Shown here in pieces: positions 45,318 to 55,961 of a stretch of DNA of 64,000 bases. Location: positions 62,001-126,000 of the forward strand of contig NZ_LIPW01000001.1 of assembly GCF_001418345.1 (NCBI RefSeq), read 5' to 3'. The DNA is from Pseudidiomarina woesei. Lineage in GTDB: Bacteria; Pseudomonadota; Gammaproteobacteria; Enterobacterales; Alteromonadaceae. Every line of letters starts with the position of its first letter. Position 1 is the stretch's first letter. The translations under genes were made by a program, and so were the position numbers. The notes under the pieces are model-generated. The model saw only the letters and a program-made list of their open reading frames with translations, made no database searches and was not told the DNA's origin.

Positions 45318-46024
45318 AGCGGTTTGCGCAGACAGACAATGTAGTTGACGTCGACATTGCTATCATCAAGATAAAAGCCGCGCCACGGTAAGTAATGCAT
45401 GCCGGTCATGGCTTCGGCTTCTAGCTTGGCCGCATCGGTCATGCGCAGCAGTTCGGCCGGCTGAATAAATTTGGCATGTTCATGAGTTCCTTTAGGCACC
45501 CAACCCAGAACATATTCAGCCGCTACAATACCAAGCAACCATGACTTGGCATTGCGATTAAGGGTTGAAAAAAATACGTAGCCACCCGGTTTCACCGCTT
45601 GTGCGGCGGCTTTTACAATGGCGGCTGGGTTTGGCACGTGTTCTAACATTTCAAGGCAGGTAACCACGTCAAACTGTTCTGAGTGCTCGGCCGCAAATTG
45701 TTCTGCTGGCACAAACTCGTAGGTAATGTCGAGCTTGCTTTCTAAGGCGTGCAAGCGTGCAACTTGCAGCGACTGTTCAGCCATATCTATGCCAGTAACC
45801 CGTGCACCCGCGCGAGCTAAGCCTTCAGCCAATAAACCGCCACCGCAGCCAATATCAAGTACCTGCTGTTCAAACACGCCGTTGCAATGCTGCAAAATAT
45901 AGTCAAGGCGTAACGGGTTGATTAAATGAAGTGGCTTGAATTCGCCTTCGGGGTCCCACCACCGTGAGGCAATGGCACTAAATTTTTCAATTTCTGCTGG
46001 ATCAACGTTCGAATTTGGGTTCAT
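45314..46024 (-). CDS. ubiG: Ubiquinone biosynthesis O-methyltransferase
   Basis: A 236-residue SAM-dependent methyltransferase catalysing both O-methylations in ubiquinone synthesis. It begins MNPNSNVDPAEIEKFSAIA and has the WWDPEGEFKPLHLINPLRL segment typical of UbiG, with SAM motif LDIGCGGGLLAEGLA at about 55-69. A longer frame to 46120 would run almost to the divergent gyrA region; the ATG at 46024 is correct for the family. It is translationally coupled to the phosphatase gene. Confidence 0.95.
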   Translation of the reverse strand: MNPNSNVDPAEIEKFSAIASRWWDPEGEFKPLHLINPLRLDYILQHCNGVFEQQVLDIGCGGGLLAEGLARAGARVTGIDMAEQSLQVARLHALESKLDITYEFVPAEQFAAEHSEQFDVVTCLEMLEHVPNPAAIVKAAAQAVKPGGYVFFSTLNRNAKSWLLGIVAAEYVLGWVPKGTHEHAKFIQPAELLRMTDAAKLEAEAMTGMHYLPWRGFYLDDSNVDVNYIVCLRKPL

Positions 46025-46166
46025 AGGGCTTCTGCTACGGCTTAAAAGTCGGTACAGTGTACTCAACCTACAGGGATAAAAAAAGATGCGATAGCGCCTC
46101 GCTACGGGTACAATGCGCAATCGTACGAATTATAAGAAAGACAGATCGTTTAGGGATATAACTATT

Positions 46167-48818
46167 ATGAGTGATCTCGCCAGAGAAGTCGTTCCGGTCA
46201 ATATTGAAGATGAATTAAAGAGCTCTTACCTTGATTACGCCATGAGCGTTATTGTAGGGCGGGCGTTACCGGACGTTCGTGATGGTCTAAAACCGGTTCA
46301 CCGTCGCGTATTATTTGCGATGAATGAATTGCGTAACGACTTTAACAAGCCTTACAAAAAGTCGGCACGTATTGTCGGTGACGTTATCGGTAAATACCAC
46401 CCACATGGTGACAGCGCAGTGTACGACACTATTGTACGTATGGCGCAACCATTCTCATTACGCTACATGTTAGTTGATGGCCAAGGTAACTTCGGTTCCG
46501 TTGATGGCGACTCAGCTGCAGCAATGCGTTACACCGAAATTCGCATGGCTAAGATTGCCAGCGAATTACTTTCCGACCTGGATAAAGAAACGGTCGATTT
46601 TGTGCCTAACTATGACGGCACTGAACAAATTCCAGAAGTATTGCCAACCCGGGTACCGAACCTATTGGTTAACGGTTCTTCGGGTATTGCCGTAGGTATG
46701 GCAACCAATATTCCGCCACACAACTTAACGGAAGTGGTTAACGGCTGTTTGGCAATGATTGATAATCCAGACATTCAAATTGATGAATTGATGGAATACA
46801 TTCCTGGCCCTGACTTTCCAACGGCGGCTTCTATTTCTGGCCGCGCAGGCATTATTGAAGCCTACAAAACCGGCCGTGGCCGTATTCATTTACGCGCCAA
46901 AGCGGAAGTAGAAACAGACAGCAATGGCCGCGAAGCCATTATCGTGACCGAAATTCCTTATCAGGTGAATAAAGCCAAGCTGATTGAAAAAATTGCTGAG
47001 CTGGTGAAAGAAAAACGCCTTGAAGGGATAAGCGGTCTGCGCGATGAGTCTGACAAAGACGGTATGCGCATTGTTATTGAAATTAAACGCGGTGAAGTTG
47101 CCGAAGTTATTCTGAACCATTTGTATGCTAACACCCAAATGCAAGTGGTGTTTGGTATTAACATGGTTGCTTTGGATAAAAACCAACCACGTTTATTTAA
47201 TCTGCGCGACATGCTTGAGTGCTTTATTTTGCACCGCCGTGAAGTGGTCACACGTCGCTCGGTTTATGAATTACGCAAAGCACGTGAACGTGCGCACATC
47301 TTAGAAGGTCTAGCGATTGCGCTAGCTAACATTGATGAAATTATTGAGTTAATTCGTCGCTCACAAACTGCCGCCGACGCGAAAGCGGGCTTAACCAGCC
47401 GTGCATGGCAGTTAGGTGACGTTGCAGCCATGCTTGAACGCGCTGGGGTTGATGCAGCACGCCCTGATCACTTGAGCGCTGAGTTTGGCATTCGTGACGG
47501 CCAATATTACTTAACTGAAGAACAAGCTCAGGCCATTTTGGACTTGCGTTTGCATAAGTTAACTGGCCTTGAGCACGAGAAAATTCTTGAAGAATACAAG
47601 AACCTTCTGCAAGTCATTGAAGAGCTACTGCACATTTTGAACAATGCAGAACGCTTGATGGAAGTGATTCGCGAAGAGCTGGAAAAAATTAAGGCTGAAT
47701 ATGGCGATGCGCGTCGCACAGAAATTACTGCAGCTGCGCACGACATCAGCATGGAAGACTTAATTAACGAAGAAGACGTGGTCGTGACATTGTCGCATCA
47801 CGGCTATGTGAAGTATCAACCATTAACCGAATATGAAGCGCAGCGTCGCGGTGGTAAGGGTAAATCAGCCACTAAGATGAAAGATGAAGACTTCATTGAG
47901 CGGTTATGGGTTGCTAACACGCATGACACTATTTTGTGCTTCTCAACCCGCGGCCGTATTTACTGGATGAAGGTGTATCAATTGCCGTTGGCAACGCGCA
48001 CCTCGCGCGGCCGCCCGATTGTGAACTTGTTGCCGCTTGAGGCCGATGAGCGTATTACCGCTATCTTGCCGACGCGTGACTACCCAGACGATAAATATAT
48101 TGTCATGGCGACTCGTAACGGTACCGTGAAAAAGACCCCAATGGAGGCTTATTCACGCCCACGTAGCGGCGGTATTATTGCGTTGAACCTGAACGATGGC
48201 GACGAGTTAATTGGTGTTGACGTCACCACCGCGGGTGACGAAGTCATGCTGTTCTCTGATGCCGGCAAAGTGGTTCGCTTTAGTGAAGAGCAAATTCGCT
48301 CAATGGGCCGCACCGCCACAGGTGTACGTGGTATTCGCCTAGAAGAAGGGCAGCGCGTGGTGTCACTGATTGTGCCGCGTACCATTGAAGAAGAAGTGCC
48401 AACTATATTAACGGTGACTGAAAACGGCTACGGCAAACGCACACCAATTACTGATTATCCAGCGAAAAGTCGTGCGACTAAAGGCGTTGTGTCGATCAAA
48501 GTGAGTGAACGCAATGGCCTGGTTGTCGGTGCGATGGAAGTTGTCGATGCCAACCAAATTATGCTTATTAGCAACAAAGGTACCTTAGTACGTACCCGTG
48601 TTAATGAAGTATCGGTGGTAGGACGTAACACCCAAGGCGTTCGTTTAATTCGCACCGGCGCTGACGAAAAAGTAGTTGGTATGCAGCGCATTGACGAAGT
48701 GGATGAAGACGATGAAACAGATGCGTTGCTTAACGAGCCAGTAGAAGGCGAAGATAACAACGAACCTTTAGACGATGATGCGGATGACGCATCGGTTGAT
48801 GACGTAACTGAGGAATAA
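46167..48818 (+). CDS. gyrA: DNA gyrase subunit A
   Basis: An 883-residue type II topoisomerase subunit. The breakage-reunion domain has the catalytic Tyr in [10 protein letters not shown] (about residue 122). The quinolone region carries Ser83 and Asp87 (HGDSAVYD), the wild-type, quinolone-sensitive state. The C-terminal beta-pinwheel contains the GyrA box QRRGGKG, needed for DNA wrapping, and ends in a very acidic tail. The frame reaches 46113, but the family start [18 protein letters not shown] is at 46167. serC follows after 4 bp. Confidence 0.97.
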   Translation: MSDLAREVVPVNIEDELKSSYLDYAMSVIVGRALPDVRDGLKPVHRRVLFAMNELRNDFNKPYKKSARIVGDVIGKYHPHGDSAVYDTIVRMAQPFSLRYMLVDGQGNFGSVDGDSAAAMRYTEIRMAKIASELLSDLDKETVDFVPNYDGTEQIPEVLPTRVPNLLVNGSSGIAVGMATNIPPHNLTEVVNGCLAMIDNPDIQIDELMEYIPGPDFPTAASISGRAGIIEAYKTGRGRIHLRAKAEVETDSNGREAIIVTEIPYQVNKAKLIEKIAELVKEKRLEGISGLRDESDKDGMRIVIEIKRGEVAEVILNHLYANTQMQVVFGINMVALDKNQPRLFNLRDMLECFILHRREVVTRRSVYELRKARERAHILEGLAIALANIDEIIELIRRSQTAADAKAGLTSRAWQLGDVAAMLERAGVDAARPDHLSAEFGIRDGQYYLTEEQAQAILDLRLHKLTGLEHEKILEEYKNLLQVIEELLHILNNAERLMEVIREELEKIKAEYGDARRTEITAAAHDISMEDLINEEDVVVTLSHHGYVKYQPLTEYEAQRRGGKGKSATKMKDEDFIERLWVANTHDTILCFSTRGRIYWMKVYQLPLATRTSRGRPIVNLLPLEADERITAILPTRDYPDDKYIVMATRNGTVKKTPMEAYSRPRSGGIIALNLNDGDELIGVDVTTAGDEVMLFSDAGKVVRFSEEQIRSMGRTATGVRGIRLEEGQRVVSLIVPRTIEEEVPTILTVTENGYGKRTPITDYPAKSRATKGVVSIKVSERNGLVVGAMEVVDANQIMLISNKGTLVRTRVNEVSVVGRNTQGVRLIRTGADEKVVGMQRIDEVDEDDETDALLNEPVEGEDNNEPLDDDADDASVDDVTEE

Positions 48819-48822
48819 TTGC

Positions 48823-49905
48823 ATGAGCGCCCCGTTTAACTTTTCTGCGGGGCCGGCAATGCTGCCGGCAGAGGTGATGAAGCAAGCCCAAGAGGAATTC
48901 TTGAACTGGAATAATCTGGGCATTTCGGTGATGGAAATTAGCCATCGTGATCCCGCTTTTATTCGCCTTGCTGAGCAGGCCGAGCAGGACTTACGTGAGT
49001 TAATGGCTGTTCCCGACAATTATCAAGTGCTATTTATGCACGGCGGTGGTCGGGGACAGTTTAGTGCGGTACCGCAAAATATAGCGGGCCCTAACGCCAC
49101 TGTGGACTATTTAAACTGCGGCATTTGGTCGGAGTTTGCCATTCGCGAAGCGCAAAAATACGTCAAGCATGTGAATGTAGTCGGTGCTGCGGAGCAAACT
49201 GAGCAGGGCAAAGCATTAGTCCCGCGTGAACGCTGGCAGCTATCTGACAATGCGGCGTATTTTCATTACTGCCCCAATGAAACTGTCGATGGTATTGCCT
49301 TGCATGACATTCCAGATGTGCAGGTGCCTATTGTTGCCGACATGTCGTCGAATATACTTTCTGAACCGCTTGATGTAAGCCGGTTTGGCGTGATTTACGC
49401 CGGTGCGCAGAAGAACATTGGGCCTTCAGGCTTTGCTATTACCATTGTTCGGGACGATTTGCTTGGGCATGCGCAAGGCAACACCTCAACCATTATGGAT
49501 TACACCGTACAAGCCAAAGAGCGTTCAATGTACAACACCCCAAACACCTTCGCTTGGTATTTATCAGCGTTAGTGTTTCAGTGGTTAAAACGCCAAGGTG
49601 GGGTGGCTGCGATGGGCGAGGTGAATCGTGCCAAAGCAGCAAAGCTGTACGATTTTATTGACAGTTCTGACTTCTACCGTAACCCAGTGCACCCTAACTA
49701 TCGTTCGCGAATGAACGTACCATTCTTGCTTGCTGATGAACGCCTTGACGGTGACTTTTTGAAACAAGCGGAACAGGCCGGTTTGATTGGTTTGAAAGGG
49801 CACCGCTTTGTGGGCGGTATGCGTGCGAGTATTTATAATGCGATGCCGCTGGCTGGGGTTGAGGCGTTAGTCGATTTTATGCGCGAATTCGAGCGCAAAG
49901 CCTAA
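48823..49905 (+). CDS. serC: Phosphoserine aminotransferase
   Basis: A 360-residue class V PLP aminotransferase for serine and pyridoxine synthesis. It begins [19 protein letters not shown] and the PLP-lysine in [12 protein letters not shown] are visible. Length is as in E. coli (362). GAGGA precedes the ATG. It follows gyrA directly and is separated from hisC by a 400-bp repeat array, where many relatives have pheA or nothing. Confidence 0.96.
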   Translation: MSAPFNFSAGPAMLPAEVMKQAQEEFLNWNNLGISVMEISHRDPAFIRLAEQAEQDLRELMAVPDNYQVLFMHGGGRGQFSAVPQNIAGPNATVDYLNCGIWSEFAIREAQKYVKHVNVVGAAEQTEQGKALVPRERWQLSDNAAYFHYCPNETVDGIALHDIPDVQVPIVADMSSNILSEPLDVSRFGVIYAGAQKNIGPSGFAITIVRDDLLGHAQGNTSTIMDYTVQAKERSMYNTPNTFAWYLSALVFQWLKRQGGVAAMGEVNRAKAAKLYDFIDSSDFYRNPVHPNYRSRMNVPFLLADERLDGDFLKQAEQAGLIGLKGHRFVGGMRASIYNAMPLAGVEALVDFMREFERKA

Positions 49906-50181
49906 CAACAAGAGCGATATTAGCTATTAGATATTGGATATCGGTGTCACCGTATTCGATATCGCGGAAGTCTTTTAGCTAATATCTCGTATACAAACAA
50001 CAAGAGCGATATTAGCTATTAGATATTGGATATCGGTGTCACCGTATTCGATATCGCGGAAGTCTTTTAGCTAATATCTCGTATACAAACAACAAGAGCG
50101 ATATTAGCTATTAGATATTGGATATCGGCGTCACCATATTCGATATCGCGGAAGTCTTTTAGCTAATATCTCGTATACAAA
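49906..50181. repeat. Three tandem 92-bp units
   Basis: Units start at 49906, 49998 and 50090. Copies 1 and 2 are identical; copy 3 differs by two substitutions. Each holds an 11-bp inverted repeat (GATATTAGCTA / TAGCTAATATC, 49916-49926 and 49976-49986 in copy 1) around an inner palindrome CGGTGTCACCG and two GATATC sites. No gene is present. Perfect identity of copies 1 and 2 suggests recent duplication. With the terminal copy it fills the whole 401-bp serC-hisC gap. Confidence 0.92.
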
Positions 50182-50291
50182 CAACAAGAGCGATATTAGC
50201 TATTAGATATTGGATATTAGATATGGGCGTTACCATATGCGATATCTTGGAAGTCTTTTAACTAATATCGAATATCTAATAACTAATATCG
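50182..50291. repeat. Terminal divergent copy with 30-bp arms
   Basis: The fourth copy begins like the 92-bp unit but has longer arms: 50191-50220 and 50262-50291 are reverse complements at 28 of 30 positions, with a 41-bp spacer containing ATATGG...CCATAT. The arms are runs of 7-bp words such as ATATTAG. It ends 15 bp before the hisC ATG. Confidence 0.88.
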
Positions 50292-50306
50292 AATTTGAAC
50301 TTAACT

Positions 50307-51410
50307 ATGACTGAATTTAATGCGAAAGCACTTGCGAACCCAGGTATTCGAACGTTAAGCCCGTATCAAGCGGGGAAGCCAATAGAAGAAGTTGAACGTG
50401 AACTGGGTATTAAAAATATTGTGAAATTAGCGTCAAATGAAAACCCACTTGGTTTAAGTGCTAAGGTAAAAGGTGCGTTGCAAGATGCACTGAGTGGACT
50501 CGCTCGCTATCCAGATGCCAATGGGTTTTATTTGAAAACCAAATTGGCGGAAAAGTTTGGCGTTCACACCAATCAAATCACTTTAGGTAATGGCTCTAAC
50601 GACGTGTTAGAGCTATTGGCACGTACCTTCGTTAATGAAACTCATGAAGTTATCTTTGCGCAGCATGCGTTTGTTGTGTACCCGCTGGTAACTCAAGCCA
50701 TTGGTGCGAAAGGGGTCGCGGTGCCGGCAAAGAACTACGGCCACGACTTACCGGCGATGTTAGCGGCGATTACGCCGAAAACACGGATGATTTTTATTGC
50801 TAACCCGAATAACCCAACCGGTACTTTCTTAACCAAAGAAGAGCTGGCTGAGTTTATTGCGCAGGTGCCGCAGAATGTGTTGGTGGTGCTTGATGAAGCC
50901 TACTACGAGTACGTGAGTGAAGCCGAACGCGCGCCGTCGGTTGAATGGGTAGCGCAGTATCCAAACTTAATTGTCAGCCGTACTTTCTCGAAAGCTTACG
51001 GTTTAGCAGGTTTGCGTGCAGGTTATGCCATTACCCACCCAGATATCGCCGATTTAATGAACCGTGTGCGTCAGCCGTTCAATATGAATAGCCTGAGTTT
51101 ACGCGCCGCCGAAGTGGTCTTAGATGACGAAGAATATCTTGCTGAATCGGTTCGCGTGAATCAAGAAGGCATGGCGCAATTGGTGCGGTTCTGTGAACAA
51201 AGTGGTTTAAATTACATTCCGTCTCACGGCAACTTTTTAACGATTGAAGTGGGCTCTGAAGCGGCGGAAATTTACCAACAGTTATTGCGCGCGGGCGTTA
51301 TTGTTCGCCCAGTTGCGGGTTATCAGTTGCCGCATCATTTGCGGGTGAGTATTGGTTTGCCCGCCGAAAACCAAGCATTTATTGATGCTATGGCTAAGTT
51401 ACTAAAATGA
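50307..51410 (+). CDS. hisC: Histidinol-phosphate aminotransferase
   Basis: A 367-residue class I/II PLP aminotransferase. SNENPLG, NPNNPTGT, the VVLDEAYYEY motif and the PLP-Lys in SRTFSKAYGLAGLR identify HisC; this HisC lies outside the his operon next to aroA, as in pseudomonads, and may also serve in aromatic amino acid transamination. A TTG at 50295 is the longest start; the ATG at 50307 is preferred. Neither has a clear Shine-Dalgarno, because the repeat copy ends only 15 bp upstream. It overlaps aroA by 4 bp. Confidence 0.94.
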   Translation: MTEFNAKALANPGIRTLSPYQAGKPIEEVERELGIKNIVKLASNENPLGLSAKVKGALQDALSGLARYPDANGFYLKTKLAEKFGVHTNQITLGNGSNDVLELLARTFVNETHEVIFAQHAFVVYPLVTQAIGAKGVAVPAKNYGHDLPAMLAAITPKTRMIFIANPNNPTGTFLTKEELAEFIAQVPQNVLVVLDEAYYEYVSEAERAPSVEWVAQYPNLIVSRTFSKAYGLAGLRAGYAITHPDIADLMNRVRQPFNMNSLSLRAAEVVLDDEEYLAESVRVNQEGMAQLVRFCEQSGLNYIPSHGNFLTIEVGSEAAEIYQQLLRAGVIVRPVAGYQLPHHLRVSIGLPAENQAFIDAMAKLLK

Positions 51411-52708
51411 TCACTTTACAAGGCCTACGCAGTTGCCGCGGTGAAGTCACTTTACCGGGCTCGAAGAGTATTGCGAACCGCGCTTTACTCATGGCTGCGT
51501 TGTGCCAACCTGGGCAGCAAACTCAACTCACCAATGTGCTTCGTAGCGATGATACCGAGCGCATGCTGGAAGCTTTGCAAGCCCTTGGTGTGCAAGTTGA
51601 CGTTAGTGATGAACAGGCGACCACCATAACCGTTACTGGCTGTGGTGGGCAGTGGGCAACTATTCCGCGCGCACTTGATTTAGGTAATGCCGGAACGGCT
51701 ATGCGACCACTAATTGCTGTGCTTGCCGCTAGCTTTGCCGAGCGCGATGATGACCCGCATTGTGTGCTCACTGGCGACGCGCGAATGCAAGAGCGTCCAG
51801 CGGCAGCGCTTATTGATACCTTACGTCAGGCAGGTGCTCATCTAAGTTGTTTGCAACATGAAGGCTATCCGCCCGTTGAAATTCGTGGGGGAATGAGCCA
51901 TGGCATGATAAGCATTGATGGAAGCGCTTCAAGCCAGTATGTTTCAGCGTTATTAATGGCATTGCCGTTGCTGCAAGGTGATAGTGTTTTGCAGTTAACT
52001 GGGCAGGTGGTTAGCTGGCCATATATTGAACTGACGTTGTCTATGTTGCAGCGTTTTGGTATTGAAATACATCGTATTTGTCGCCAAGAGTTTATGATTC
52101 CTGGCAACCAAAATTACCAAAGTCCAGGCGAGTACTGGGTGGAAGGCGATGCCAGTGCAGCGTCATATTGGATGGCGGCAGCGGCAATTGCCGATGGACC
52201 ACTCACCATAAACGGCGTAGGTAGTGAGAGTATTCAAGGTGACGTGCAGTTTGCTGATTATTTGACGCAAATGGGCGCCCAAGTTCGTGTTGATAAGCAT
52301 GCGATCACCGTCAGTAAAGGGCCATTAAAAGCGCTTGATGCCGATTTAAATGCAATTCCGGATGCGGCGATGACATTTGCGACACTGGCGTTATTTGCAA
52401 AAGGCACAACGCATATTCGCAACATCGCCAATTGGCGCATTAAAGAAACCGATAGATTAACCGCAATGGCAGCCGAACTGCGCAAAGTTGGGGCGCATGT
52501 GGTTGAAACGGAAGACGCTATTTCGGTGACGCCGCCGGAACAACTCACCCATGCACAGATTGCCACATACAATGATCATCGTATGGCCATGAGCTTCGCA
52601 TTACTTGGCTTCAGCGATGTTGGGGTGTCTATTTTAAACCCTGAATGTACCAGCAAAACCTACCCCAATTTCTTTGCTGAGTTTTGTAATATCACACAAA
52701 ATTCATGA
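51407..52708 (+). CDS. aroA: 3-phosphoshikimate 1-carboxyvinyltransferase
   Basis: A 433-residue EPSP synthase of the shikimate pathway. LPGSKSIANRALLMAAL at the N-terminus, LGNAGTAMRPL, and the C-terminal IRNIANWRIKETDRL are diagnostic, and the class I (glyphosate-sensitive type) motif order is kept. It overlaps hisC by ATGA. An 87-bp gap leads to cmk, with a TATAAT box. Confidence 0.96.
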   Translation: MITLQGLRSCRGEVTLPGSKSIANRALLMAALCQPGQQTQLTNVLRSDDTERMLEALQALGVQVDVSDEQATTITVTGCGGQWATIPRALDLGNAGTAMRPLIAVLAASFAERDDDPHCVLTGDARMQERPAAALIDTLRQAGAHLSCLQHEGYPPVEIRGGMSHGMISIDGSASSQYVSALLMALPLLQGDSVLQLTGQVVSWPYIELTLSMLQRFGIEIHRICRQEFMIPGNQNYQSPGEYWVEGDASAASYWMAAAAIADGPLTINGVGSESIQGDVQFADYLTQMGAQVRVDKHAITVSKGPLKALDADLNAIPDAAMTFATLALFAKGTTHIRNIANWRIKETDRLTAMAAELRKVGAHVVETEDAISVTPPEQLTHAQIATYNDHRMAMSFALLGFSDVGVSILNPECTSKTYPNFFAEFCNITQNS

Positions 52709-52759
52709 ACAGATCATGGAACGATCAGCAATTTAGGGTGCAATTTTCTGCCAGATCCG

Positions 52760-52765
52760 TATAAT
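52760..52765 (+). promoter_or_regulatory. -10 box upstream of cmk-rpsA
   Basis: A perfect TATAAT lies 30 bp before the cmk ATG in the aroA-cmk gap. The -35 region (about 52737-52742, GGTGCA) is poor, so the promoter would be weak or activator-dependent. Confidence 0.35.
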
Positions 52766-52795
52766 TGCGGCGCTTTTATTTTGGTAGAGGATAGC

Positions 52796-53503
52796 ATGAG
52801 CAAAAACACACCCGTAATCACTATTGATGGCCCAAGCGGCTCAGGCAAAGGCACCGTAAGCCGTATTTTAGCGGACAAACTCGGTTGGCACTTGCTTGAC
52901 AGTGGTGCTATTTATCGTGTGTTAGCCTTAGCTGCCATTCACCATGGCTTTGCTGCAGACGATGAAGAAAGTTTGGTGGCATTAGCCGGTGCGCTTGACG
53001 TTAAGTTTGACGTAGAGGAAGACCCAGAGCTAACCCATATTATTTTGGAAGGCGAAGATGTCACCATGACGATTCGTACCCAAGAGGTGGCGAATATGGC
53101 CTCTAAAGTGGCCGCATTGCCGCGTGTTCGCGAAGCGTTATTGCGCCGCCAACGGGCCTTTAAAGAGCTGCCAGGCTTGGTGGCAGATGGCCGTGATATG
53201 GGCACTGTGGTGTTTACTGACGCAGCTGCCAAAGTCTTTTTGACGGCAAGCCCTGAAGAGCGCGCCCGTCGTCGCTTTGAGCAATTGCGAGAAAAAGGAA
53301 TTGATGCTAAAATTGACCAATTAATCACCGAGATTCGTGAACGCGATGAACGGGACACCAACCGCTCGGTTGCGCCACTGCGTGCTGCCGAGGGTTCGCT
53401 ATTTATAGATTCAACGAATTTGAGTATTACCGAAGTGGTTGATCAAATTCTGGAGTTTGCTCATGGCAAGCTCTCTAAATCTGAGACTAGCAGCGTCGAA
53501 TAG
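52796..53503 (+). CDS. cmk: Cytidylate kinase
   Basis: A 235-residue CMP/dCMP kinase. P-loop GPSGSGKGT near residues 12-20, LDSGAIYR and the [12 protein letters not shown] motif are present. AGAGGA sets the ATG at 52796, five codons inside the longest frame. The cmk-rpsA order is conserved in gammaproteobacteria; a 107-bp leader separates it from rpsA. Confidence 0.96.
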   Translation: MSKNTPVITIDGPSGSGKGTVSRILADKLGWHLLDSGAIYRVLALAAIHHGFAADDEESLVALAGALDVKFDVEEDPELTHIILEGEDVTMTIRTQEVANMASKVAALPRVREALLRRQRAFKELPGLVADGRDMGTVVFTDAAAKVFLTASPEERARRRFEQLREKGIDAKIDQLITEIRERDERDTNRSVAPLRAAEGSLFIDSTNLSITEVVDQILEFAHGKLSKSETSSVE

Positions 53504-53587
53504 CTGCTCGCTTAGGGGTCTGTAGCAAGGACAGCCATCAGATCAATTTTAATAACCCCGCCATTCGGGATTGCTTGGTGGACGTAC

Positions 53588-53605
53588 TTAACTAAAAGTA
53601 GTTAA
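53588..53605 (+). promoter_or_regulatory. rpsA leader hairpin
   Basis: TTAACTA / TAGTTAA, a perfect 7-bp stem with a 4-nt loop, ends five bases before the rpsA ATG at the place of a Shine-Dalgarno, which is missing. In E. coli the rpsA initiation region is also folded, SD-poor and autoregulated by S1; a GGA is found further upstream (GTGGACG). Confidence 0.5.
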
Positions 53606-53610
53606 CACAT

Positions 53611-55287
53611 ATGTCAGAAAATTTTGCACAACTGTTTGAAGAAAGCCTCAAAGAGGTCGAAACTCGCCCAGGTTCTATCGTTAAAGGCACCATCGTAGCT
53701 ATCAACCGTGACGTTGTTCTTGTTGACGCTGGTTTGAAATCTGAAAGTGCTATCCCTGTTGAACAATTCCGTAACGCTGAAGGCGTTGTTGAAGTTCAAA
53801 TTGGCGACGAAGTTGACGTTGCATTGGATGCAGTAGAAGACGGCTTTGGTGAAACCATCCTGTCTCGCGAGAAAGCGAAGCGCTACGAAGCTTGGTTGCA
53901 GCTTGAGAAAGCTTACGAAGACCAAGAAACTGTTACCGGTTTAATTAGCGGTAAAGTGAAAGGCGGCTTCACAGTTGATTTAGGTGGCGTACGTGCGTTC
54001 TTACCAGGTTCTTTGGTTGACGTTCGTCCAGTTCGTGAAACAACGCACCTAGAAAACAAAGAATTAGAGTTCAAAGTTATCAAGCTTGACCAGAAGCGCA
54101 ACAACGTTGTTGTTTCACGTCGTGCAGTAATTGAAACTGAGAACAGTGCAGAGCGCGACGAGTTGCTTGAGAACCTACAAGAAGGCCAAGAAGTTAAGGG
54201 TATCGTTAAGAACCTGACTGACTACGGCGCATTCGTAGACTTAGGCGGCGTTGATGGCTTGTTGCACATCACCGACATGGCTTGGAAACGCGTTAAGCAC
54301 CCAAGCGAAGTGGTTAACGTTGGTGACGAAATCAACGTGAAAGTATTGAAGTTTGACCGTGAGCGTACTCGTGTATCGCTTGGCTTGAAGCAATTGGGCG
54401 CTGATCCATGGGCTGATATTGCTGCGCGTTACCCAGAAGGCCACCGTTTGACTGGTCGTGTAACCAACTTAACTGACTACGGCTGCTTCGTTGAAATCGA
54501 AGAAGGCGTTGAAGGTTTGGTACACGTTTCTGAAATGGATTGGACCAATAAAAACGTACACCCATCTAAAGTTGTTAACTTGGATGACGTGGTTGAAGTT
54601 ATGGTTCTTGAAATTGACGAAGAGCGTCGTCGTATTTCACTTGGCCTGAAACAGTGTAAAGCTAACCCGTGGGAAGAGTTCGCGAAGAACTTCAACAAGG
54701 GCGACAAAGTATCAGGTAAGATCAAGTCAATCACTGACTTCGGTATCTTCATTGGCTTAGACGGCGGCATCGACGGCTTGGTTCACCTTTCAGATATCAG
54801 CTGGAACGCAGCTGGCGAAGAAGCAGTACGCGACTTCAAGAAAGGCGAAGAAGTAACTGCCGTGGTATTGCAAGTTGACGCTGAGCGCGAGCGTATCTCT
54901 CTAGGTATCAAGCAATTAGAAGAAGATCCGTTCAACAATTACCTAGCGGCCAACAAAAAAGGTGCTATTGTTAAAGGTAAGGTCATCGAAGTTGATGCCA
55001 AAGGTGCCAAAGTTGAGCTGGCTGACAGCGTTGAAGGTTACGTTCGCGTTGCTGACATTTCACGTGACCGCATTGAAGATGCGACCACTGAATTAAGCGT
55101 TGGTGACGAAATTGAAGCGCGCTTCATGGGCGTGGATCGTAAGAACCGTACCTTAAGCTTGTCTATCCGTGCGAAAGACGAAGTTGAAGAGAAAGAAGCT
55201 ATTGACTCTGTGAACAAGCAGCAAGACGAAGGCGACTTCACAAACGCAATGGCTGAAGCTTTCAAAGCAGCTAAAAGCGACGACTAA
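53611..55287 (+). CDS. rpsA: 30S ribosomal protein S1
   Basis: A 558-residue mRNA-binding ribosomal protein with six S1 OB-fold repeats; repeats 3-6 are clearest ([16 protein letters not shown]-type sequences at about 195, 280, 365 and 455). Length matches E. coli (557). The gene lacks a Shine-Dalgarno and starts after a hairpin, consistent with S1 autogenous control. ihfB follows after 53 bp, a conserved order. Confidence 0.97.
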   Translation: MSENFAQLFEESLKEVETRPGSIVKGTIVAINRDVVLVDAGLKSESAIPVEQFRNAEGVVEVQIGDEVDVALDAVEDGFGETILSREKAKRYEAWLQLEKAYEDQETVTGLISGKVKGGFTVDLGGVRAFLPGSLVDVRPVRETTHLENKELEFKVIKLDQKRNNVVVSRRAVIETENSAERDELLENLQEGQEVKGIVKNLTDYGAFVDLGGVDGLLHITDMAWKRVKHPSEVVNVGDEINVKVLKFDRERTRVSLGLKQLGADPWADIAARYPEGHRLTGRVTNLTDYGCFVEIEEGVEGLVHVSEMDWTNKNVHPSKVVNLDDVVEVMVLEIDEERRRISLGLKQCKANPWEEFAKNFNKGDKVSGKIKSITDFGIFIGLDGGIDGLVHLSDISWNAAGEEAVRDFKKGEEVTAVVLQVDAERERISLGIKQLEEDPFNNYLAANKKGAIVKGKVIEVDAKGAKVELADSVEGYVRVADISRDRIEDATTELSVGDEIEARFMGVDRKNRTLSLSIRAKDEVEEKEAIDSVNKQQDEGDFTNAMAEAFKAAKSDD

Positions 55288-55340
55288 AAGCTTCTTAGCG
55301 TAGGCCCGAAAGCATTGACGCATTGTTAGAGGAGAAAGTG

Positions 55341-55625
55341 ATGACAAAATCGGAACTGATTACCCAGTTGACGAAGTTGTACCCAGAGCTGTCTCCGCGT
55401 CAGGTTGAAGATGCGGTGAAAGAACTTATCGAACAGATGGCCCAGCAAATGGCCTCTGGTGGACGAATTGAAATTCGTGGTTTTGGTAGTTTTTCCCTGC
55501 ATTATCGGGCCCCACGCGAGGGGCGTAATCCGAAAACGGGCGAAAAGGTGCAGTTGGACGCAAAGCACGTTCCGCACTTTAAGCCCGGTAAAGAACTGCG
55601 AGAGCGGGTCGACAATATCGGATAA
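55341..55625 (+). CDS. ihfB: Integration host factor subunit beta
   Basis: A 94-residue HU/IHF-family protein starting [18 protein letters not shown], with the beta-arm motif [15 protein letters not shown] is placed eight bases before the ATG at 55341; a TTG six codons upstream opens the longest frame but is unlikely. Partner of IhfA (11397-11693). A strong terminator follows. Confidence 0.97.
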   Translation: MTKSELITQLTKLYPELSPRQVEDAVKELIEQMAQQMASGGRIEIRGFGSFSLHYRAPREGRNPKTGEKVQLDAKHVPHFKPGKELRERVDNIG

Positions 55626-55646
55626 TTTTAACGTCGAGTTAATAAG

Positions 55647-55680
55647 AACGGCATGCTATATTAAGCATGCCGTTTTTTTT
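55647..55680 (+). terminator. Terminator after ihfB
   Basis: AACGGCATGCT / AGCATGCCGTT is a perfect 11-bp stem with a 6-nt loop and a run of eight T. It separates rpsA-ihfB from lapAB. Confidence 0.93.
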
Positions 55681-55700
55681 AGCGCATGACAGGAAAGATC

Positions 55701-55961
55701 ATGATTCGATTCATATTTGTTAGCCTGCCGCTGATTATTTTGTTTCTTATTGCCATTGCCTTTGGCGCATTAAATAATCAGGTTATTGCGGTTGATTTTA
55801 TTATAGCTAAGCAACAAGTTAGCGTTGCAACCGTTGGCGCCATTTTCTTAGCGCTAGGCTTTATTATTGGCTTATTCAGCATGCTAGCTGCGCAATTTGG
55901 GTTGCGTCGCGAAAACCGTAAACTAAAAAAACAACTTGTGAGCGATAAGAGTCAAGCCTGA
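55701..55961 (+). CDS. lapA: LapA-domain membrane protein
   Basis: An 86-residue inner-membrane protein with two hydrophobic helices (about 1-22 and 42-66) and a basic cytoplasmic tail with a short coiled coil. LapA (YciS) works with LapB in lipopolysaccharide assembly. The ATG at 55701 has AGGA at good distance; the ATG at 55686 lacks one. It overlaps lapB by one base (TGATG). Confidence 0.92.
   Translation: MIRFIFVSLPLIILFLIAIAFGALNNQVIAVDFIIAKQQVSVATVGAIFLALGFIIGLFSMLAAQFGLRRENRKLKKQLVSDKSQA

Noticed and set aside
49906-50291. CRISPR-like array
   Set aside because: Units are contiguous 92-bp direct copies without unique spacers, and no cas genes are near.
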